Part shown: positions 50,701 through 57,500 of the stretch, in pieces
Position numbering within the stretch: the stretch's first letter is position 1
Layout: each line of letters begins with the position of its first letter
Source of the DNA: Bugula neritina
Taxonomy: Eukaryota > Bryozoa > Gymnolaemata > Cheilostomatida > Bugulidae
Length of the DNA stretch: 64,000 nucleotides
Assembly (NCBI GenBank): GCA_964035545.1
Contig: OZ037766.1
Location: forward strand, 1,967,501-2,031,500
Direction: 5' to 3'
The notes under the pieces: generated by a model
Databases searched by the model: none
The model's input: the letters and a program-made list of their open reading frames with translations, nothing else
Told to the model about the DNA's origin: nothing
Position numbers and translations under genes: made by a program

Positions 50701-51164
50701 CCTCTCTAAAGGAATCACTTCCAGAACCTTCCAGGTATGCTTTGCAACAGTACATACATATATAAACAGTCTGTTAGTTTACCTATGGTATTTGACTTTG
50801 CTGTGTGATTATTGTCATTATGTATATATATGTGTGTGTGTGCGTACATGCGTGTGTGTGTGTGTGTGTGCGTGCGCGCGCGTGTGTGTGTGTGTGTGTG
50901 TGTGATGTACATGCGTGTGTGTGATGTACATTATTGTATCACTCTTTACTTTATTGTAGACCAGCCCACCACTTGAATCAAGAAAACTTAGCCATCTTTG
51001 ATTCAAAACTCGAGAGTAAATTCAAAGCATTGGATACTCTGCAAACGAGACTCGAGAGTAAACTGTCGAGTCTGAGTAGCGTTGAGTCAAAACTCGATCA
51101 ACTCATGTCCATGGTGAGTCAGAAGAGTAAGAGGGTTGGTGACTCACCTTTTGATGACCTCTAG
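25762..51164 (+). CDS. TRPM-family cation channel (TRPM-A), 27 exons, 1427 aa
   Basis: Exons: 25762-25912, 26943-27101, 27676-27858, 28421-28453, 29071-29194, 29594-29732, 30471-30654, 30997-31166, 31330-31522, 31808-32003, 32612-32717, 33352-33582, 34320-34466, 34780-34851, 35091-35217, 35532-35660, 36033-36132, 44380-44605, 45053-45319, 46547-46741, 46903-47166, 47658-47838, 48954-49032, 49514-49698, 50329-50461, 50630-50734, 50960-51164. Sum 4284 nt, one open frame, every junction in phase with GT-AG ends. An in-frame TAG (25750) lies four codons before the ATG. TRPM channels are tetrameric, Ca-permeable or monovalent-selective channels of plasma membrane or vesicles. The order melastatin homology region, six membrane helices, TRP domain, coiled coil is complete. 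There is no C-terminal kinase or NUDT9 domain, so it is not TRPM2/6/7-like. Intron 17 hosts Gypsy element 1. Confidence 0.93.
30471..36132 (+). CDS. TRPM-A exons 7-17: melastatin homology regions
   Basis: Residues about 264-814. Diagnostic strings: PKLIVSIVGGAKRF (exon 7), GAWILTPGSNTGVYK and LLGIASWGSV (exon 8), the LDPNHSHFILVDDG and FGGEIKWR segments (exon 9), PLVAIAGSGRAAEVI (exon 10), LALAWNRVDYARDEIF (exon 12) and WATLFHRIELAMIFW (exon 16). In known TRPMs the first of these form a Rossmann-like nucleotide/ligand-sensing (SLOG) fold that assembles the cytosolic ring. The acceptor of exon 9 (AG at 31328-31329) was chosen because it alone keeps phase and matches TRPM-B, although the frame is open further upstream. 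Confidence 0.9.
31523..31807 (+). repeat. 60-bp minisatellite filling TRPM-A intron 9
   Basis: Four complete 60-bp units (31561-31800) plus partial units at both ends occupy the whole 285-bp intron. Every unit includes CTACATGCAG/G, matching the real acceptor CTACACGCAG/G at 31806-31807, so the intron has five acceptor-like sites in series. Because 60 is divisible by 3, a 20-residue repeat can be read in one frame, but it is not the TRPM frame and using an inner acceptor would hit a stop. Confidence 0.95.
33589..33640 (+). repeat. 15-bp repeats just inside TRPM-A intron 12
   Basis: Three to four copies of (T)CACATGACCC(T/C)(G/A) start six bases after the donor GTTTGT at 33583. Short and decaying. 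Confidence 0.8.
36123..36545 (+). repeat. 20-bp minisatellite straddling the exon 17 donor of TRPM-A
   Basis: About 20 copies of a 20-bp unit GTAAGTAATACTAGGTCACT, with variants, running from the authentic donor (GT at 36133). The last ten exon bases CTAGTTCATT match the unit's second half CTAGGTCACT at 8 of 10 positions, so the unit is ten exon-side plus ten intron-side bases of the splice junction. Most units keep (G)TAAGTA, giving a ladder of potential donors. Confidence 0.92.
36753..36801 (+). repeat. 49-bp repeat unit left of element 1
   Basis: A unit of the same 49-bp repeat found at 44250-44379, interrupted by the insertion of element 1 at its CTAT. More diverged relatives of the unit lie further left (about 36700-36752). 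Confidence 0.85.
36802..37104 (+). repeat. 5' LTR of element 1
   Basis: 303 bp, identical to the 3' LTR except G/T in GCTCAG(G/T)TGAGG. A TATA-like TTTTATAA (near 36880) and ATTAAA near the right end could be the promoter and poly(A) signals. Confidence 0.96.
37106..37123 (+). other. primer-binding site of element 1, tRNA-Leu type
   Basis: TGGTGGCAGCGGTGGGAT begins two bases after the LTR. Its complement, ending in GCTGCCACCA, agrees with the 3' end of animal tRNA-Leu (AAG/UAG) plus CCA as I remember it. Element 2 has the identical 18 bases. Confidence 0.75.
37138..38004 (+). CDS. gag: Gag of element 1, 288 aa
   Basis: Starts with ATG 33 bases after the LTR. Residues about 35-190 are a Retrotrans_gag-type capsid (APTFTGSEDVEQFIQEF, ALRARFGTS, LQEHAATVKKLAQIAY, YDAFVQSLNDLGL), about 60 percent identical by eye to the element 2 protein. 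Capsid makes the particle around the RNA. At residues about 259-274, where element 2 has a CCHC zinc knuckle, this protein has an alignable segment of equal length with all four ligands replaced (C to G, C to S, H to Q, C to R). Ends in TAA just after the frameshift hairpin. Confidence 0.92.
   Translation: METENARMQPPPVEGERRNAVNPVNREGEEAYRHCLKAPTFTGSEDVEQFIQEFREVMEVAQWPQRVALIQLRRAVTEQAKPYGVGTDVDGILAALRARFGTSVIDARTKLERLCRTPRTSLQEHAATVKKLAQIAYSDLPAQHQERYTYDAFVQSLNDLGLDHHLRAKGITRIEDALKAGEAYLLATQMHRAQRNPPVVGVSAARATTGSEALPLEAEVDRMVEMLGQLVTILAGAGPGQALRMPPTPVGQGWSSADQDQGQKGRPQYQGALNCHGPRTHSLPAGRN
37953..37996 (+). promoter_or_regulatory. -1 ribosomal frameshift signal, element 1
   Basis: Slippery heptamer GTTAAAC at 37953-37959 (gag codons TTA AAC), spacer of 6 nt, then a perfect 9-bp stem GGCCCGCGG (37966-37974) with CCGCGGGCC (37988-37996) and a 13-nt loop. 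The -1 frame is open from here for 345 nt. GTTAAAC is a heptamer known to work in an arterivirus. The same layout occurs in element 2 with a compensated base pair. Confidence 0.85.
37953..38308 (+). CDS. pol: pol frame N-terminal segment of element 1 (-1 frame), broken at a G run
   Basis: The -1 frame relative to gag reads VKLSRPAD and on through a Pro/Arg-rich linker without a stop until 38297; element 2 has VKLPRPAD at the same place. The 13-G run at 38297-38309 then brings a TGA (38310-38312) into this frame, while the protease continues in another frame right after the run. The mismatch is one base of homopolymer length. It may be a real indel or an assembly error. Confidence 0.75.
38309..40756 (+). 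CDS. pol: Pol of element 1: protease, reverse transcriptase, RNase H
   Basis: Protease: LLDSGCTTNLVS (catalytic DSG) and AILGMPFL. RT: SAWSSPVVLVRKKDGSWRFC, VDYRKLNSVT, FSTLDLLSGYWQV, LPFGLTSAPATFQRLM and catalytic VYLDDVIV, then thumb and connection (FLGLVGYYRQYI). RNase H: DTDASDQNVGAVLSQ, RKELLAV and TDHASLIWL. This is the standard Ty3/Gypsy enzyme, making cDNA in the particle. No ATG start is needed if it is reached by frameshift. The frame ends at TGA 40754-40756, but the same frame continues into integrase; element 2 has a Gln codon at the matching place. Confidence 0.95.
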   Translation: MKVQPHGESYFLPGKVAGNAVTFLLDSGCTTNLVSRRVFEALPRRDRDRVRPYTGEHGTLADGSCIPFYGIIELPGRVRDQAVQETFIIGQLEEDAILGMPFLKQHQCRIDFSKSVVLMGGRELACVDKFGRPLVGGVQVVRNCTVPGRSRATIHCRVNSNRIARLGVVESAHEKIQLASSLNRLTERGEVLVQCVNPFTEPIELPAGSMLGRFHSVQEEDVGPSLGDATEAPPRHPIQGRGAVPTHLRELYETASGGCASNRERQAMAKLLRDYGDVFSSGEHDVGLTGIVRHEIPLTAGTVPVRQPTRRLGPEKEKEVSRQVRDLLDRGLIEPAHSAWSSPVVLVRKKDGSWRFCVDYRKLNSVTIQDAYPLPRIDESLDALAGSKYFSTLDLLSGYWQVPLSPDAQEKAAFITRDGLWKWKVLPFGLTSAPATFQRLMEQVLSGLHWKTLLVYLDDVIVISPDFETHVSRLQEVFERLRGAGLKLKPSKCALLQPEVKYLGHVVGRNGVATDPEKVRAVEDWVTPQDLTRLRAFLGLVGYYRQYIPDFAGIAQPLNRLTAKGVTWQWTPVEQEAFDRLKGCLLTAPILAYPDPTLEYILDTDASDQNVGAVLSQVQEGREVVVAYYSKSLSPAERNYCTTRKELLAVIKSVKHFRPYLYGRKFRLRTDHASLIWLCRRAEPSSQVARWLEILAEFSYRIEHRPGKRHSNADGLSRRPDGGCKQCLNIERRDGGPPRCELETLAHHGAPFDWDQGQLRQRVDESPEDVQNLRANPVLAGNVRELKKLQEELPGVVADIYRAKREGRRPSEERI
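40757..42583 (+). CDS. pol: Pol of element 1: integrase and C-terminal extension
   Basis: Same frame as RT/RNase H, after the TGA. HHCC zinc domain: HKQAHAGV with CEICQASK. Catalytic DDE core: AVDLVGPMP, HSDQGAQF and YHPQGNGVVERNN. GPY/F-type C-terminal module: DKVWMVNYRRRRGQADKLKPKFVGPYVV. No chromodomain is visible. Then comes a Pro-rich linker and a roughly 90-residue tail with CWSCEPHANINFC and FSYADIAKGRR, which is also kept in element 2 (ENLNFC; FSYVDAVKSRR). Integrase inserts the cDNA. The tail's role is unknown; it is unusual for Gypsy Pol. Confidence 0.92.
   Translation, partial: QGCAEFRLYCQRWVSLRIGQDGLLTISLAASGRHPERKRVVCPTAIRRELIWDTHKQAHAGVKRVISKLRLRWYWPQMERDVRLRVKQCEICQASKHSRPPGEAGRRRLYAGRPWQVVAVDLVGPMPLTPRGNNWILVLTDHFTRWADALAIPDASAPTVARALDQHVFCYFGLPEQIHSDQGAQFQSQLMSDLCHLWGVNQSRTTPYHPQGNGVVERNNRMLGDALRSLLLGRGQEEWDTVLPQVMRAYRSTPHTSTGETPNLLMLGRETRVPDHLTYHVPEQDNSVHEYASELVERMKAAHDILRQQQWKVRHEDSDEPPLYQTGDKVWMVNYRRRRGQADKLKPKFVGPYVVVEAMPNHTYKIERSGQVSIQNESRLKPYWASPDGVGEAPPLLEPRRQTTTRGRRRHGPEYEVVIPREENLVREERQLLSTEACPPPPSLIPSLPETEPVPEVQTPTEGGAPSGEQEEVTANGEVETPLEAPTNEPASMSPPLERGQRTRKPPPYLKDFVCDCIRSGAHESLGENRTIKCWSCEPHANINFCEGGIVGGINARKANSSDLVPQKRCSAFSYADIAKGRRISQPAPTLPRTLSMDINTEFPGKPV
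42601..43674 (+). CDS. ORF3 of element 1: zinc-finger and coiled-coil protein, 357 aa
   Basis: Starts at ATG 17 bases after the pol stop, in another frame. Residues 1-150 are acidic and Ser/Thr/Pro-rich. Finger 1: C155-x2-C158-x12-H171-x3-H175, a regular C2H2. Finger 2: C181-x-C183-x12-H196-x5-C202, atypical. A conserved block follows (GHVYEVDESSYPAFLNAIKPLI), then a Pro-rich linker, basic patches and a predicted coiled coil at about 312-352 ending in KRMKRAARS. No signal peptide or membrane helix, so it is not an envelope protein. Element 2 has a counterpart with the same fingers. It might bind nucleic acid or modulate host silencing; function is unknown. Confidence 0.88.
   Translation: METGSMPVDSELIQQIESELLGTTFHVNDDEDTVMADGLLDLELDTVLGQSTHDSSVPRVHSKSCDSQASNGRQSLELGCKDPPRSNTNSTFVDTLAPVSPGMPSLEMAWDSEPAPTTSTTRQLPPQLEATSNWITPATEREIRTHQGGESNRECNLCQQRFTTHRRLKVHLPQHYITTFCPCGEYSYNRDYLLRHQRTMQCYQGHVYEVDESSYPAFLNAIKPLITDSARLSRLEQGFPSPRPIISGAADKPTQSTNSPPHSPLRMPHTFPRVVLQRVDTNAYTLPPPLPSSERKRHRQPTSSRSSPWARNLREVEARAHDLEQEVYRLAPRVQAASSELKYVQESIKRMKRAARS
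43916..43946 (+). promoter_or_regulatory. hairpin plus polypurine tract of element 1
   Basis: CAGAAAG (43916-43922), TGGG loop, CTTTCTG (43927-43933), then GCT and the purine tract GGAGGGGGCAG that ends at the 3' LTR. The tract primes plus-strand DNA. The 7-bp hairpin is present at the same place in element 2. Confidence 0.8.
43947..44249 (+). repeat. 3' LTR of element 1
   Basis: 303 bp ending ATAACA; one substitution relative to the 5' LTR. Followed by the CTAT duplication. Confidence 0.96.
44250..44379 (+). repeat. 49-bp repeats leading into the exon 18 acceptor of TRPM-A
   Basis: Units begin CTATTAGGTTGTAAATGTTA at 44250 and 44299 and CTATTAGGTTGTATATGTTG at 44348. The third is truncated at GTACAG, the acceptor of exon 18. 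The 5' half of each unit therefore resembles the tail of the intron, so this is a 3' splice-site counterpart of the donor arrays. Confidence 0.88.
44380..51164 (+). CDS. TRPM-A exons 18-27: channel domain, TRP helix, coiled coil
   Basis: Exon 18 is the linker before the membrane. Exon 19 has a pre-S1 hydrophobic helix (IFLFAILPIMVPLL). S1 spans exons 19-20, S2 closes exon 20 (ending LLEEIRQ), S3 and S4 are in exon 21 (FWNQIDILSYALFIT; WARGLFCFSFMIYFIRFSQ), and S5 and the pore are in exon 22 with YWPYFQMYGELFLEDG: YGE at residues about 1181-1183 is the filter position and its Glu suggests divalent permeation. S6 is exon 23 (NILLLNLLIAMF) and the TRP helix exon 24 (QEKSEILWKFNYYAVVYEHFDRP). The last two exons form a heptad-like coiled coil and end in TAG. 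The turret between pore and S6 is unusually short. Confidence 0.9.
44597..44905 (+). repeat. 35-bp minisatellite straddling the exon 18 donor of TRPM-A
   Basis: Eight to nine copies of GTGAGTCATGAGTACTGTAG plus AGATCAGTGTGGAGG, starting at the authentic donor (GT at 44606). The exon ends GGTGTGGCGG and the unit ends AGTGTGGAGG (8 of 10 positions), so each unit includes the exon's last bases plus the donor. Confidence 0.92.
45303..45779 (+). repeat. 34-bp minisatellite straddling the exon 19 donor of TRPM-A
   Basis: Fourteen copies of a 34-bp unit. The exon's last bases GTGTATTCACTACTCA and the donor GTAAGTAGTGCC are repeated in almost every unit, so the array holds about 14 copies of a strong donor (CA/GTAAGT). 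A unit length of 34 shifts frame: use of the second donor would change frame and reach a stop within the array. Confidence 0.95.
49063..49314 (+). repeat. TCACTCATGTCACCT-type repeats inside TRPM-A intron 23
   Basis: Fifteen to seventeen imperfect copies of a 15- to 18-bp CTCA(T/C)TCATGTCACC motif, beginning about 30 bases after the donor of exon 23 (GT at 49033). It does not include the donor. Confidence 0.9.
50822..50930. repeat. TG/CG-rich microsatellite in TRPM-A intron 26
   Basis: TGTGTG tract with CGTACATG and CGCGCG interruptions, close to the acceptor of exon 27. Confidence 0.95.
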
Positions 51165-54100
51165 AACTTGTTTCTGGTTTCCGGAATGTTGGAGAATGCT
51201 AGAATATGTTGCATGAGGTGTCAGATGACCCCCTGGACTATACTATTGTGAGGGAAACATCTTTTTAAATAATTATTACAGAAAGTGCCTTTTGATGTCC
51301 TACTTCTGGCTGCTGCCATACCTTGTGCCTTATTCTAACTGCTGCCATACGTTGTGCCTTATTCTAACTCTACTAAATTTCTCTTACCTGGTTTAACTCA
51401 GTCTTCTCAGCTGTCAGGTTATAGATATGAGGTGAGAGATAAAACTACCTGACTGAGTACAATATATTGTACTTGATTGTAACTCCTTAGGTCAAGTCCT
51501 TCCTTAAGTGTCCTTGAGTATTGGAGTAGTTGGTTTAAGTAAGCCTCCACACTAACTGTGTTTTATATTCTCCTCTGAGACTTTAGTTACTGGTTATTAT
51601 ATTGAGATAAATTACCTGCCTGACAGCCTCTTTACCTGCTTGATCTCTATGGTCAGAGTTTTTAAAGTAAATTCTTTTTTAATGAATCTGTTTATTTATT
51701 TGACAACTCCCATATCAGATGTTTGGCATTACTTCTTTCTGGTAGTTGCCTTCCTTACATGCTCATTAAATGCCACAGTTCAGCCTTTACTGTTTTTTCT
51801 GGAATATTCCAAGTTCTTCACTTCTTACACTTTTCTACTCTTTCCTTCATCTTATTTTTTCATGCAATCAATTGTGATATATTTACCTTTTGAGCCTAAA
51901 TGATCTCAGCCTCCTTTTTAATACTTTTTTCTCTAAAAACAATCAATTTTTGCTAAAAAGCTGGTATGTAATGAAGTATTAGATAAATAGTGTGAAATAA
52001 AGCACCACAACTTGCTTCCTCAGTTCAACACAAGTCAACATGAATATTCATACAGTGTAGCAGTGAGTGGCAAGGTGTTACTGAACTATTTTCTAGTTGG
52101 TAGTGTTCTACAGGTTGTTTTGTTAATTCCGTGGTTGAAATATAAAAATCCAAATAATTTGTCAATAAACACTCTTTCAGTTTATATACTGCTTATATTT
52201 GATGAGAAAACTGTTCGCTGATCTTTTACAATGTTATACTATCATGAGGTAACAGCACCAATATGCAAAGTGTTAGTCTGTGATTTGCAAAATTAAGTTG
52301 AAGAAATCTTTCAAGAACTTCTGGTTATATTTGATTTCTTTTATTAAGTAATGAAAGTTGTTTGTGGTAAAATTACTATATGATTAGTAAACTCGTTGGA
52401 TAGCATTAACATTCCTGTCTCTTTGAGTAGTTATCAGGTGTACTGATTACAACTAGAAGACAATGGTTTTAAGTCTGCCTCTCATACCAGCTAGCATATA
52501 GTTTGGTTTAAGGTGGGAGGTTTTGTACCTTGGTAAGATTGGGTTTAAATTTAGTCTGTTTTTCTATTTTAAAATTTTGTAGATATTGACTAAAAGTTAT
52601 TCATTTATATATACAAATCTAGTGCAGTGAGTTGATTATGTCTGAATTTTTTATATACTTATTACTGAACATATTTATTACATAACAACATATTTGTTTT
52701 TATTGTCTTGTTTTTTACATGCATAGTTTCGTCCATTTTCAATTTTTTTATACATTTTATCTTTTGTTAAATATTATGCAGCGTTTCTTTGTAATTTTGT
52801 ATCTTTTAAATTTTATTTTATTTTTAAAATTACTCATCAGTAAAACTTGAAATTTATGTTCTCGTGAATTTCCAAGTAAAAATTCTGATATTAGATATTT
52901 TTTACAGGACATTTATGAGCCTGTTAATAAAATAAAAAAATTGTTGAATGCATTGGAATTATTTCTTAAATTTAGCTCATTTACCAAACAATATTGTCCA
53001 AACATAGCTTTCTTATTTATAACTACCAACCACTATGTTGTACTGTTACAAAGGCCAAAGGTTAAGGGCTAAAGCTGCACAAATTATAATTACCTAATCA
53101 GTGTGTTTTCTAATATAGAAATAGCAGCCTGTAAACTTCTACTATATTATTTGAATATTGTATCTGAAGCCTGAAGAAGATATTAGAAATTTAGGCGCTT
53201 TTGACAAAAAGTAGGACAAGTAGCTAAAAGGGTCTAAAAAGTATCCCTGCAGTTGCAACTTTTAGCCTTAGAACTTAGGCTAAGTGTATTAGCTGTATCT
53301 GAAACACCCAAGTTACATTCTAACCTGATCAGTATATTCTCGTTATCACGTCTCAACTTCCGTGCCAATTTGTCGAGTTTACCAGAAACAGAAGGTACTG
53401 CAAGCAGAGGCTATTGTTCCTAACGTGAGCTAGGTCTTATTCTGATTGTTTGTGATAACTGCTTCAATTCTAACAGCATGTGCATTATTGTTATATGTGT
53501 TGAATGAAGCCCCACAGTTACAAGTTTTCTTTTCACAGAAAATTGTTTGAGTAAACAAATATTGAATTTAGCATGTCTACATATGCTTATATAGAGTGCT
53601 TTAAATGTAGAATTATTAGTTACCTATCTTAAAACAATGCAAATTATCACAATTTGCGCTAATATAATATGCCCATTGTTGCATATTTTAGTAGCCAGTA
53701 GCAACCTGTACCCTATGAACTTTGCTACGCTAGACATAGCATATTTTAAATATGAACTTGAACAAAAAAATATTGATCCTCATTGATATGCTTTATATAG
53801 TGAACAAAAGCTTCCTGCATAACTACTGTTGTCATGATATTGAATAAATATAATAGTCATTCACTCACTTAATCGTTCGCTTACTCAGTTATTCTTTTAT
53901 TTTGTCGTTCACTTCTTGAATTAGTTTCTCAATGCACAAAGTCAAAGTTGGTTTTTATATTTAGGTAAAAGGTGAACGCAGGTAAGATGGGAATATAAGC
54001 TAGTTCTCTTGACAACTTAAGATTCTTAGTTTTTTGCTTCATTTAATGTTTCTAAAATTTCAACTAAAAATTAAAGTTATTTAAAGTCTATTGCTTTTTT

Positions 54101-54543
54101 TCTATCATGAGACAGAAATGTATTAAATATGTTAGACGCTTTATTATTTTGAGTGTCCAAAGGCACTCTTTATTATAGTAAATGAGATACTAAAGTGTGT
54201 AACTTTATATTGAATAGCTGTGGCTGCTTTTTAAAGTGTTAATCTTAGTAGCTTAACTCATGGGAAATTGGAAATGCTTAAGTATGATCACTGAAAAGCA
54301 TAGACAAGCTCTGCTATTACCTTTAATTTGTCTGTTTTAGCTTTCACAACTTAATAGCATTTTCTTGACCTGCTCATTTTGTCACTTTTTGTTCTTTAAC
54401 TGGTGTTGAATACCAACTGTTTTGTAGAAAGTGACTAGAACCAGACATTATTTGATAAAAATGTAAAACACAGGCTATACACAGGAAGAAAGACAACTAA
54501 TATCAAAATATTGAAACCAGGAACTATCGAATTAACTTTTACC
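51165..54543. other. TRPM-A 3' flank and TRPM-A/TRPM-B spacer
   Basis: Non-coding. Candidate poly(A) signals include AATAAA at 51996-52001. A 29-bp direct duplication (CTGCTGCCATACSTTGTGCC...) lies at 51310-51367. The two TRPM genes are in the same orientation with about 3.4 kb between coding regions. No third gene is seen here. Confidence 0.5.
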
Positions 54544-57500
54544 ATGTCTCAAAGAAGATCCCACAGTTACCAAATGTCTTACAACTTTCAAAAATTCGAA
54601 GAACAATACTCATCTGACCTAATTCCAATTTCAGAACTCTCTGAAGGTAAGTGAGCAAACAACTCTTTTATACAGCCAGCTTGCTGCGGGGCCAACATAG
54701 TTTAGCTAATATAATTTATTAGTTCACTCTGTATGCGCACTTTATTTGCAACTCAATATCAAAAATACTTCGCAAAAAATTTGTTAGTCAGCCAGTAACT
54801 AGCATATTGAACTCGAATGTTATAAATATATTGAACAGCATAGAAAAACAGCAAACAGAAATGTTGTAATAAACTGCGCTTTACTCTAGGCAAAAGCTAA
54901 CCTCAAAAGCTTTTTCTTGAGCACCTAGTGCTTAAACTTCTACAGAGTTGTATTACTACAGTCAACGAATCCTTTAAACGAAATCCAACTTAGTACCAAC
55001 AAGTTGACCGAGATATTTTGCTTGGATTGTAGACTATGCGATACGTGCACCACCTAGTAGATCACTCCCGGCTGTAAGGTCTCAACTTGTAGAACCCGGA
55101 GAACTTGATTCAACACAGAGCCTCAGTCGGAGTCTTAAAAGGTCAAATCACGAATCATCTGAGAGAAGGCAGACTCAGTATGTATACATAAAATGACCTT
55201 GACCCTTGACATTTACTTTAATCTAATAATTCATCTCTGTATGTTACTGAATTTTGCATTTCGACCCTCAAATAAACATATTATACTTTGTGAATAAGTA
55301 AATTCTACTATTTCATGCTTTCTGTTGTCCTTTCAAGCAGTTGTGATTTTAAATAAAAAGTTGTAATTTATGCAGAGAGAATTCTGATGAAAAGACAATT
55401 CCCAAAGTAAATGAGATAAAGACTTCGGAAACTTTTAACGGTAAAATCAATTTTAGGAAGGATGCGAAATCTACCTATGAGCCCCCAGTGAGTTATAAAT
55501 ACATACACACACATGTATATCGCTTTATGTAATACTCTTACAGGTAACATTCTAGTTGATATGTAAAAAACAGCAGCGTTTTATTGAACTGCAATTGTGT
55601 ATTACTCCACAGCATGTTTCCTGTTATCAAATGTAATGTCTCTTTTATGCCATCTCTGTTAAACATCTCACCTGAGAGTAACAACTAACCTGACTCTGAA
55701 GCTCACTATTAGCAAGTTTGAACTTTAATCTTTTAGTATGTACGTCTGCACACATCAGATGATAAAAATACTGTCTTAGAGTTTATGAAAAATCGCTGGA
55801 ATATCTCATATCCCAAACTCATTGTTTCTATTGTTGGTGGGGCGAGGGAGTTTCAGTTTGCAAAGAGTAGAGTGGAACTTCTTTTCAACCAAGGACTTTT
55901 GGATATAGCTAAAACTACTGGTAAACCATAATATAATTCTATGTATAATGTATATCAACTATTGTTTTCAATTATATAGTACAGTTACTAAAATAATCAC
56001 AACTGAGACTAGATGTCAACATCCTAATGGTGTTATTTAAGCCATCAAAGCCTCTTAGAATCTGTTTTTGTAAGCCACAGCTCAAATAGGCTTTATTGTA
56101 GAGCATGTATATAGTCAATGCCTCCTATTCAAACATGACATTCGTTATGGGTCAGATTTAGTTATTGGTTGAAATGTGGTTTTAATATATAAATTAACCA
56201 CATAATGTTAACAATTATAGCTGTATTCTATTATAATAATTATAGTAAATTATTGTTAATCTGCTTATTGTTGCACTGAATGTCAAGGTTAGAACTAACG
56301 CTTTTAATTTTAGAAGCTTGGATCATAACTCCTGGCTCTCACACTGGTTTATACAAGAAAGTAGGATCTGCAGTAAAAAGCCACATCGAGTCTGCAAGCT
56401 CAACGTCGACCAATGAGATCGTTCTGCTGGGTATAGCTACTTGGGGTTCTGTGGCTGGCAAGGAACTTCTCGAGGTACCGATGAGTTGAGATCTGTAACG
56501 CCAATTGGCAAGCTTAAAATTTCAAAAATTATTTGCTTAAAAATAAACATGTTTTATTTTTTCCTTGTTTTAGCTTGTAGCTTGCAAATAATTGTAGCAG
56601 TTTGAACAAAAAGTTACAAAATTTTTAATAGATATTTAATAAATATATAATAGATATTTTAGTATTACAGAAAAAAATTTCTACTTTATTTTTTTCCATT
56701 TTTATTATATGAGTGTTATATTTTTTATGTTATTGGCCTTATAATTATATATAGTATAAATTGTTTTATTCTTAGATCAATTATAATAAAGATATATTCA
56801 CGTTAAGGTTGTGTTTGATGCTGCTCTTTTAGAAAGAAGAAAGAAACCCTGTCAACTATTCTATAGCTGATATCCCTCTAGTTCGAGGCATTCAGCCTCT
56901 AGACCCAAACCACTCTCACTTCATACTAGTAGACGATGAAGTGGGCAAGTTTGGCGGAGAACTCAAATGGAGGGTAGAGTTTGAGAAGTTTCTCACCGAT
57001 CATAGGATTACACATAAAGGTGAGGTTTCATTTCACTGTAGTTCTAAGAAGTTTGAGACGTTTTAAACTTAAAATTTCATCAATAAAGATCTGCCAAAAT
57101 CTGACACCAAAAAGATAAATTGATTTCATGATAAGAGTGGTTACGCAATCAAATTAATAGAAGAGTAACTTTTGACCTAATTGTTTGTTTTTACAGTGCA
57201 GAGAGCTCCGTGTTTGATAACATATTGTAGTGAGTCATGCAATGTACTAATATGAGAATCGTCCTCTCTCCGTTCGGGGAATACTAAGGCCCCTATGAAG
57301 TAACCAATCAGCAGCACCGGAAGATATGCTTCCGACTCATGTGACAATTCCCGGGCAATTAACATTGATCACGTTATTGTAAGCGAGGGCTTGAAGTAGA
57401 AACATGTGTTAGTAGTTGACTTATGTATAGGATAATTTGATGTAATGTTTGCTTTGTATTATATTGTGGATAATAAACATAATTACTCGACAGCTACCCT